NCBI GenBank assembly: GCA_946479225.1 | Contig: CAMLFI010000214.1 | Location: forward strand, 1-5,322 | Length of the DNA stretch: 5,322 nt | Reading direction: 5' to 3' | DNA from: an uncultured Mucilaginibacter sp. | Lineage (GTDB): Bacteria; Bacteroidota; Bacteroidia; Sphingobacteriales; Sphingobacteriaceae | Shown: one piece after another, positions 1 through 4,447 of the stretch | Layout: each line of letters opens with the position of its first letter | Numbering within the stretch: the stretch's first letter is position 1 | Translations under genes and position numbers: made by a program | Notes under the pieces: generated by a model | What the model saw: only the letters and a program-made list of their open reading frames with translations | Database searches by the model: none | Told to the model about the DNA's origin: nothing

Positions 1-302
1 GCACCCACGCCCGCTGCTAATCCAAAAGCCGCGCCTTTGGTCAGCAAATTTTTCCGGCGGCCCCAACCTATCATACTATAATAAGCCGCGTTACTTATTA
101 CATCGGCCGCAAGGGTGCCCGCAAATAATACGTTGCCTTTAAGCGGTTTGGCACCAAGGGTTGTTAATCCTTTGTTCAGAGCTTGTTCGCCCACCAGGTC
201 AACCCTGGGCGCATTATCAATAAATTGTTTTAATGTTTGATGAACAATATTTAACGCGGCTGCACCTGCAAAGCCGCCTAAAGTGTTATTTAAAGTTTTC
301 AT
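1..302 (-). CDS. Conserved hypothetical, probably membrane-associated protein (C-terminus cut by window edge)
   Basis: A minus-strand reading frame stays open from its start to the left edge, giving 100 complete codons without a stop. The chosen start is the ATG at 300-302, giving MKTLNNTLGGFAGAAALNIV. In-frame ATGs also exist at 315-317, 354-356 and 372-374, but the sequence after 302 matches my memory of a hypothetical protein common in Bacteroidota. Visible are a Gly/Ala-rich hydrophobic stretch at residues 9-20, a polar section with APRVDLVGEQAL at about 31-42, a second small-residue-rich segment at about 58-80 (LFAGTLAADVISNAAYYSMIGW) and a basic turn GRRKN. The last residues, GAAFGLAAGVG, begin a third hydrophobic segment. 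The alternating pattern suggests a small helical membrane protein. It is divergent from the acidic protein gene at 429. I cannot assign a function. The frame is well supported; the exact start and topology are not. Confidence 0.72.
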   Translation of the reverse strand, partial: MKTLNNTLGGFAGAAALNIVHQTLKQFIDNAPRVDLVGEQALNKGLTTLGAKPLKGNVLFAGTLAADVISNAAYYSMIGWGRRKNLLTKGAAFGLAAGVG

Positions 303-428
303 AGGTACGTAATTCATTGAAAACTTATAAGCCAATACAATGCCAATATCAACCATTGGTATATACGGACTCATTGCTATAAAACATTGATCGTTTTTGT
401 CGGTTTACTATATTATAATATATATACT

Positions 429-659
429 ATGGAAACGAAAGATCTTAATAGCCCGGGAGGGCAGGACAAACGCCCCGATTTTTTAAAAGATACGCCCGAG
501 ATTGAAAAGTTTGGTGATGAAGTGGACGCAACGTTTACCGATGAGAACTATTCCGACCTCGGTAATCAATCGCAAACAGGTGCCGCTACTAATAATAGTG
601 ATCTGGATATAGAGCCGGAGTCTGACGGTGATGAAAGCATTATAGGCACTGATGATTAG
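429..659 (+). CDS. Small, strongly acidic hypothetical protein (76 aa)
   Basis: The frame encodes 76 residues from the ATG at 429 to the TAG at 657-659. An upstream in-frame start at 387 would add 14 hydrophobic residues encoded by very AT-rich DNA that looks like promoter, so I prefer 429. The protein has 22 Asp/Glu against 5 Lys/Arg, about -17 net charge, and is rich in Asn, Ser, Thr and Gly with no Cys or Trp. This is typical of a disordered, soluble protein. A short part that may be ordered is TPEIEKFGDEVDATFTDENYSDLGN at about residues 22-46; the tail is nearly all acidic and small residues. I faintly recall similar short proteins (METKD... with PEIEKFG) in Sphingobacteriaceae, with no known role. 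A weak sigma-70-like promoter, TTGATC at 387-392 and TATATT at 409-414, lies just upstream. A strong terminator begins 4 bases after the stop, so the gene is probably monocistronic. Confidence 0.62.
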   Translation: METKDLNSPGGQDKRPDFLKDTPEIEKFGDEVDATFTDENYSDLGNQSQTGAATNNSDLDIEPESDGDESIIGTDD

Positions 660-663
660 TAAA

Positions 664-697
664 CAAAAAGGGGCGGTAATTTTACCGCCCCTTTTTG
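664..697. terminator. Bidirectional intrinsic terminator between convergent genes
   Basis: The 16 bases at 664-679 (CAAAAAGGGGCGGTAA) are perfectly complementary in inverted order to 682-697 around a two-base centre; in RNA the central A/T pairs will open to give a realistic loop. The GC-rich core GGGGCGG/CCGCCCC is followed by five T on the plus strand and, by symmetry, five T on the minus strand. It starts 4 bases after the stop of the acidic protein gene and ends 17 bases past the stop of the minus-strand gene, so it most likely ends both transcripts. Confidence 0.93.
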
Positions 698-714
698 TGC
701 TAAAGAATATATGT

Positions 715-1065
715 TTAACAAACCGAAGCCGGGTTAGGATAATTATCGGTTTGATCTTCCGCAACATTATCTAAACATTGAAAGTCTTTTTCTATTAAAA
801 GAGAAAGCTTATTGTGAACGCCATCAAATCCCACTTTCTCCGGTGTTTCCCATTCTGCCGCCATTTGCTCCGGCATATATAATGTTATGGTATTTTGAGC
901 AAAACTCGCGTTAAGTGTAGATTCACCGTACTTTTTTAACGCGTAAACCAATTTTTGCGCGCCAAAATCAACAGTTTCCTCCAAATAGCCCGTTTTTATA
1001 AACTGCTCTACATCTGTTTTGCTCAATCTGTACCGAATTGAGTTGCCTTTTATCCTTATTTTCAT
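715..1065 (-). CDS. DUF7009-like Bacteroidota-specific protein, divergent from nirB
   Basis: A 116-residue minus-strand protein runs from the ATG at 1063-1065 to the TAA at 715-717, with AAGAAATT just before the start. Its opening, MKIRIKGNSIRYRLSKTDVE, and its closing block, LSLLIEKDFQCLDNVAEDQT followed by DNYPNP at residues 107-112, are hallmarks of a small conserved family in Bacteroidota that I recall as DUF7009; that name is from memory. There is no signal peptide or membrane segment, so it should be cytoplasmic. The middle alternates short beta-like stretches (KLVYALKKYG, TITLYMPEQM) with acidic loops. Cys97 lies in the conserved DFQCL motif and a second Cys116 is the very last residue. 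The function is unknown. The gene is divergent from nirB across a 391-bp intergenic region and shares with it a sequence motif near its start (1096-1116), which raises the possibility of a role tied to nitrogen oxide metabolism; this is inference. Confidence 0.85.
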   Translation of the reverse strand: MKIRIKGNSIRYRLSKTDVEQFIKTGYLEETVDFGAQKLVYALKKYGESTLNASFAQNTITLYMPEQMAAEWETPEKVGFDGVHNKLSLLIEKDFQCLDNVAEDQTDNYPNPASVC

Positions 1066-1095
1066 AATTTCTTGTCGTTAGGGTCGCTTATTTAC

Positions 1096-1116
1096 CACAT
1101 TATTTGGTCGATTGTG
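1096..1116. promoter_or_regulatory. Putative regulator site A: CACA-N4-TTGGTCG-ATTGTG upstream of the DUF7009-like gene
   Basis: The stretch reads CACATTAT at 1096-1103, TTGGTCG at 1104-1110 and ATTGTG at 1111-1116. It lies 30 bases upstream of the minus-strand start at 1065. Over its first 15 bases it matches the copy before nirB (1405-1419) at 13 positions, and both copies are followed by ATTGTG. The outer CACA and TGTG are inverted, as expected for a dimeric DNA-binding protein, but the regulator is unknown and the assignment is inferred from the repeat alone. Confidence 0.4.
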
Positions 1117-1364
1117 ATAATTTATATGTTTTATTTTAGTCTTTGTGCGATTTTAAAACGTATTGATGTGTTTTTCCAATACATTTTTTGTAATTTTTAT
1201 TAATTTGTTAAAAAGGACTACATTTTTATGTGTTAAATTATTATCATTTTTATGTTTATCGTATTTTGCTATTAAATATTTAACAAATCTATGTTTTAAA
1301 TCAATGTAAATGTTAGTTTTTGTCAAAAATGTGCATAAATTATATGATCAAAATGGGGTAAAAA

Positions 1365-1395
1365 TTGCAAATGTGATTTTTTTTGTATAAAATTG
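1365..1395 (+). promoter_or_regulatory. Candidate nirB promoter of Bacteroidota type
   Basis: TTG at 1365-1367 is followed after 20 bases by TAAAATTG at 1388-1395. This fits the known Bacteroidota vegetative promoter (a -33 TTG/TTTG and a -7 TAnnTTTG with a 19-20 base gap) with one mismatch in the -7 element. It predicts a transcription start near 1400-1404, a leader of about 55 bases, and an inverted repeat right at the 5' end of the transcript. The AT-richness makes chance matches likely, so confidence is limited. Confidence 0.35.
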
Positions 1396-1402
1396 CTATG
1401 CA

Positions 1403-1434
1403 AACACAATAATTGGTCGCATTTTTATTGTGTT
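1403..1434 (+). promoter_or_regulatory. Perfect inverted repeat (operator or 5'-leader hairpin) upstream of nirB, containing site B
   Basis: AACACAATAA at 1403-1412 and TTATTGTGTT at 1425-1434 are perfect reverse complements, 10 bp each, separated by 12 bases that include TTGGTCGCATTT. The repeat ends 22 bases before the nirB ATG and overlaps the predicted transcription start. It can act either as a DNA operator for a dimeric regulator, where binding would occlude initiation, or as an RNA hairpin at the 5' end of the mRNA with GGUCGCAU displayed in the loop. The left arm plus loop is the second copy of the motif seen at 1096-1116. The inverted repeat itself is directly visible; its role is inferred. 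Confidence 0.6.
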
Positions 1435-1456
1435 AGTCATAAAAAGTTTAAAGAAA

Positions 1457-3949
1457 ATGGAAAAATCAACAGTTGTAGTAATTGGAAATGGGATGGTTGG
1501 TTACAAGTTCTGTGAGAAGCTTGTCAATAAATCATCAAACTTCAACATTGTAGTATTTGGCGAAGAGCCGCGCCCGGCTTATGATCGCGTTCACTTAAGC
1601 GAATATTTTAACGGTAAGTCTGCCGAGGAGCTTTCGATGTCTTCGAGCTCATGGTATGCCGATAATGATATTACGCTTCATCTTGCTGATCCGGTACAAG
1701 ACATAAACCGGATAACTAAAACAGTTCATTCGCTTTCGGGTATTACCATAAAATATGACTATCTGGTTTTGGCGACGGGCTCATCTGCCTTTGTCCCGGA
1801 TATTCCAGGGGTAGAAAAGGAAGGGGTATTTGTTTATCGTACCATTGAAGACCTTGACCTTATTAAAGCGTACGCAGCTAATGCAAAGACCGGTGCCGTA
1901 ATGGGCGGCGGTCTTTTAGGTTTAGAAGCGGCTAAAGCACTGATAGATCTGGGTATTGAGCATACACATGTAATTGAGTTTGCTCCGCGCCTTATGCCAA
2001 GGCAGATCGACTCGGCAGGTAGTGGTATGCTGCAAGCTAAATTGGCGGAACTAGGATTAAGTATACATCTTAATAAAAGCACATCATATATAGGTGGCGA
2101 GCACAAAGCCGAATCATTGAATTTTAACGACGGCAGCGAATTGCCGATTGATATGCTGGTAATATCAGCAGGTATACGCCCGCGCGATGAACTGGCTAAA
2201 CTGGCCGGCCTACATGTTGGCACCCGCGGTGGTATTTTGGTTGATGCTAAAATGCAAACCAGCGACGAAAGTATCTTCGCTATTGGTGAGTGCGCGTTAT
2301 ATGAAGGCATGATATATGGCCTGGTAGCACCTGGTTATGAAATGGCCGATATTGTGGTATCGCAATTAACCGGTGGCAGCAAGCTGTTTTACAGCTATGA
2401 CATGAGCACCAAACTAAAACTTATTGGTGTTGATGTTGCCAGCTTTGGCGACGCATTTGTTACCGAGCCTGATTGCCGCACTATAGTTTTTGAAGACACC
2501 CACAAAGGCATTTACAAACGCATTAATATTACTACAGACGGCAAGTACCTGCTAGGTGGTATTTTAATTGGGGATGCAGATGCTTACAATATGTTACTGC
2601 AAACAGTTAACAACAAATTGGTGCTTCCGCCAAATCCTGAAGATCTGATATTAGGATCAAGGGGTGGCGCAGAAAGCGAAGGCGCAGGCGTAATGAATTT
2701 GCCTGATGACGCGTTGATCTGCTCATGCGAGGCGGTAAGCAAAGGAGCAATTTGCTCATCAGTTACTGATTTGGGTATTACCACTGTTGATGGCATTAAA
2801 AAATGCACTAAGGCAGGCACCGGCTGCGGCGGCTGTATCCCAATGGTGAAGGACCTGGTAAACGGTACATTAAAAGCCAACGGCGCTTACGTTAAAAACA
2901 CCATTTGCGAGCACTTTGATTACTCGCGCCAGGAGCTGTATGACCTGGTAAAAATGAACCAGTTGAAAAACTACGATCTGGTGCTTGACCATTTTGGTAA
3001 AGGCGATGGTTGCGAAACCTGTAAGCCAATGGTGGCAAGTATCCTATCCAGCTTGTGGAATGAAGTAATTGTAAAACAATCAACTATACAAGACAGCAAC
3101 GACCGTTACCTGGCTAACATACAAAAAGGTGGTACCTACTCGGTAGTGCCACGTATCCCGGGCGGCGAGATCACTCCTGATAAATTAATAGTAATTGGAC
3201 AGGTTGCTAAAAAGTATAACCTGTACACCAAAATAACCGGCGGACAGCGCATTGACTTATTCGGCGCCCACGTTAGCGATCTGCCTTTAATTTGGGAAGA
3301 ACTTATAGAAGCCGGTTTTGAAAGCGGTCACGCTTATGGCAAGGCACTGCGTACCGTAAAAAGCTGCGTAGGTAGTACCTGGTGCAGGTTTGGTTTGCAC
3401 GATAGCGTATCATTTGCCATTGAGGTGGAAGACAGGTACAAAGGCATCCGTGCACCGCACAAACTTAAAGGTGGTGTAAGCGGATGTATCAGAGAGTGTG
3501 CTGAGGCGCAGTCAAAGGATTTCGGCATCATCGCTACAGAAAAAGGGTGGAACCTGTATGTATGCGGTAATGGTGGATCTAAACCACAACACGCGCAAAT
3601 ATTAGCAACTGATATTGATAAGGATACGCTGGTTAAATACCTGGATAGGTTTTTAATGTTCTACATAAAAACTGCCGATCCGCTTACCCGTACCGCTACC
3701 TGGCTTAACAAAATGGAAGGCGGCATGAGCTATCTGAAAAATGTAATTATTAATGATAGCCTGGGTATTTGCGAAAAACTGGAAGAAGAAATGCAGTTAT
3801 TGGTAAACACTTACCACTGCGAGTGGAAAGAGGTAGTTGAAAACCCTGAGCTCCGTAAAAAATTCTCACACTTTGTTAACGAGCCCGCTCAGAAAGATCC
3901 GAGCGTAAAGTTTGAGGAAATGCGCGGACAAGTGAAAGCTAATTGGTAA
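1457..3949 (+). CDS. nirB: NADH-dependent nitrite reductase, large subunit NirB
   Basis: This 830-residue cytoplasmic flavoprotein passes electrons from NADH through FAD and Fe-S centres to siroheme and reduces nitrite to ammonium. Domains in order: FAD-binding GNGMVG at residues 10-15 and LATGSS at 105-110; NAD-binding GGGLLGLEAA at 150-159; the second FAD motif IFAIGE at 273-278; a BFD-like [2Fe-2S] domain with Cys422, Cys424, Cys457 and Cys460; a second BFD-like unit with Cys484, Cys519 and Cys522; a ferredoxin-like half-domain at about 557-620; and the siroheme/[4Fe-4S] core with Cys637-x5-Cys643 and Cys677-x3-Cys681. Length and order match the complete NirB family and no key residue is missing. 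I chose the ATG at 1457 because VVVIGNGMVG then sits at the usual distance; an in-frame GTG at 1430 falls inside the inverted repeat. nirD follows after 43 bases, so the two form an operon. The role may be assimilatory or detoxifying. Confidence 0.97.
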   Translation: MEKSTVVVIGNGMVGYKFCEKLVNKSSNFNIVVFGEEPRPAYDRVHLSEYFNGKSAEELSMSSSSWYADNDITLHLADPVQDINRITKTVHSLSGITIKYDYLVLATGSSAFVPDIPGVEKEGVFVYRTIEDLDLIKAYAANAKTGAVMGGGLLGLEAAKALIDLGIEHTHVIEFAPRLMPRQIDSAGSGMLQAKLAELGLSIHLNKSTSYIGGEHKAESLNFNDGSELPIDMLVISAGIRPRDELAKLAGLHVGTRGGILVDAKMQTSDESIFAIGECALYEGMIYGLVAPGYEMADIVVSQLTGGSKLFYSYDMSTKLKLIGVDVASFGDAFVTEPDCRTIVFEDTHKGIYKRINITTDGKYLLGGILIGDADAYNMLLQTVNNKLVLPPNPEDLILGSRGGAESEGAGVMNLPDDALICSCEAVSKGAICSSVTDLGITTVDGIKKCTKAGTGCGGCIPMVKDLVNGTLKANGAYVKNTICEHFDYSRQELYDLVKMNQLKNYDLVLDHFGKGDGCETCKPMVASILSSLWNEVIVKQSTIQDSNDRYLANIQKGGTYSVVPRIPGGEITPDKLIVIGQVAKKYNLYTKITGGQRIDLFGAHVSDLPLIWEELIEAGFESGHAYGKALRTVKSCVGSTWCRFGLHDSVSFAIEVEDRYKGIRAPHKLKGGVSGCIRECAEAQSKDFGIIATEKGWNLYVCGNGGSKPQHAQILATDIDKDTLVKYLDRFLMFYIKTADPLTRTATWLNKMEGGMSYLKNVIINDSLGICEKLEEEMQLLVNTYHCEWKEVVENPELRKKFSHFVNEPAQKDPSVKFEEMRGQVKANW

Positions 3950-3992
3950 TAAGAATAAGGGCAATATAAAATCTCGATAAAAAATAGACAAC

Positions 3993-4349
3993 ATGGAAAC
4001 ACTAACAGCACTTGATTGGATCCCGGCCTGCTACATTGATGATGTTCCTGAAAATGGCGGGGTTTGCATGAAGCATGGCGAAGAGCAAATAGCCATTTAC
4101 AATTTTAGCCGTCGCAACGAATGGTATGCTACACAAAACCTCTGTCCGCATAAACAGCAGATGGCGCTTTCACGCGGCATGATAGGCAGTGCGGGTGAAG
4201 ATTGTGAACCTAAAGTGGCTTGCCCTTTTCACAAAAAAACTTTTTCGCTTTTAAGCGGCGAGTGCCTGAGCGGCGATGATTATCAAATAAAAACCTACCC
4301 TGTAAAAGTTGAAGATGGAAAAGTGTATGTAGGAATCGCAAAAGAATAA
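3993..4349 (+). CDS. nirD: Nitrite reductase small subunit NirD, Rieske-type with intact cluster ligands
   Basis: This 118-residue protein is the small partner of NirB in the cytoplasmic NADH-nitrite reductase. It starts at the ATG at 3993, 43 bases after nirB, and no better start is visible. It has the NirD fold signature: VCMKHGEEQIAIYNF at about 24-38, LCPHK at 50-54, LSRGMIG at 59-65, VACPFHKKTFSLLSGECLSG at 75-94, and a closing YPVKVEDGKVYVG. Cys51-x-His53 and Cys77-x2-His80 form the full set of Rieske [2Fe-2S] ligands. Some NirD proteins, such as that of E. coli as I recall it, lack these ligands, so this copy belongs to the cluster-binding type and probably carries electrons rather than only stabilising the complex. 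Extra cysteines at 13, 25, 71 and 91 are not part of the motif. The upstream spacer is A-rich without a Shine-Dalgarno sequence, typical of Bacteroidota. Confidence 0.95.
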   Translation: METLTALDWIPACYIDDVPENGGVCMKHGEEQIAIYNFSRRNEWYATQNLCPHKQQMALSRGMIGSAGEDCEPKVACPFHKKTFSLLSGECLSGDDYQIKTYPVKVEDGKVYVGIAKE

Positions 4350-4366
4350 TACCCCCACACCAATAT

Positions 4367-4407
4367 AAAAAAAGCCCTGCCGGGAGGTCGCATTCCCAAA
4401 CAGGACT
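4367..4407 (-). terminator. Terminator-like hairpin facing the minus strand, between nirD and the porin gene
   Basis: On the minus strand 4407-4401 (AGTCCTG) pairs with 4379-4373 (CAGGGCT), seven pairs with one G-U. A TTT/GG internal bulge is followed by GGGA/TCCC (4397-4394 with 4385-4382) around the loop ATGCGACC, and seven T follow (4373-4367 as minus strand). On the plus strand the G-U becomes a C-A mismatch and no T-run follows, so the structure is a better minus-strand intrinsic terminator than a plus-strand one. No minus-strand gene is visible here. It could instead be a plus-strand leader hairpin for the porin gene, showing GGTCGCAT in its loop. Confidence 0.5.
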
Positions 4408-4447
4408 ATTACAGTTTTATCGCTTTCACAAACTAAAAACTCACCAA

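Larger units (their letters stand above)
1066..1456. other. AT-rich divergent intergenic region with putative shared control elements
   Basis: This gap separates the DUF7009-like gene (minus) from nirB (plus) and contains no convincing gene. By hand count, positions 1141-1380 have 49 G or C in 240 bases, about 20%, well below the flanking coding DNA. It holds a paired CACA-N4-TTGGTCG...ATTGTG motif near each end, a candidate nirB promoter at 1365-1395, a perfect inverted repeat at 1403-1434, and a weaker 10-bp inverted repeat (ATTTGTTAAA at 1203-1212, TTTAACAAAT at 1279-1288). TGTG occurs seven times on the plus strand between 1113 and 1432. I see no tRNA, CRISPR or insertion-sequence ends. 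Confidence 0.8.

Noticed and set aside
387..428. Upstream extension of the acidic protein giving a hydrophobic N-terminus (MIVFVGLLYY...)
   Set aside because: The DNA there is promoter-like and nearly all A/T. The start at 429 gives a protein consistent with remembered relatives, and a short hydrophobic lead without a cleavage site is not convincing.
1340..1360. FNR- or CRP-like site around TATATGATCAAAATGG and the TGTGA copies at 1113 and 1372
   Set aside because: Neither TTGAT-N4-ATCAA nor TGTGA-N6-TCACA is present; only isolated half-sites are seen, which are common in such AT-rich DNA.
1430..1456. Alternative GTG start of nirB adding nine residues
   Set aside because: The added residues are not part of the NirB family start, and the codon lies inside the perfect inverted repeat. 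The ATG at 1457 places the FAD motif at the normal distance.
1834..2310. Long minus-strand open frame within nirB (158 aa)
   Set aside because: It lies opposite a clearly conserved NirB region and shows no recognisable motif; it is an antisense shadow of the real gene.
4370..4407. Riboswitch upstream of the porin gene
   Set aside because: Only one short hairpin is visible and it does not match any riboswitch class I know; a terminator or simple leader hairpin is a better explanation.
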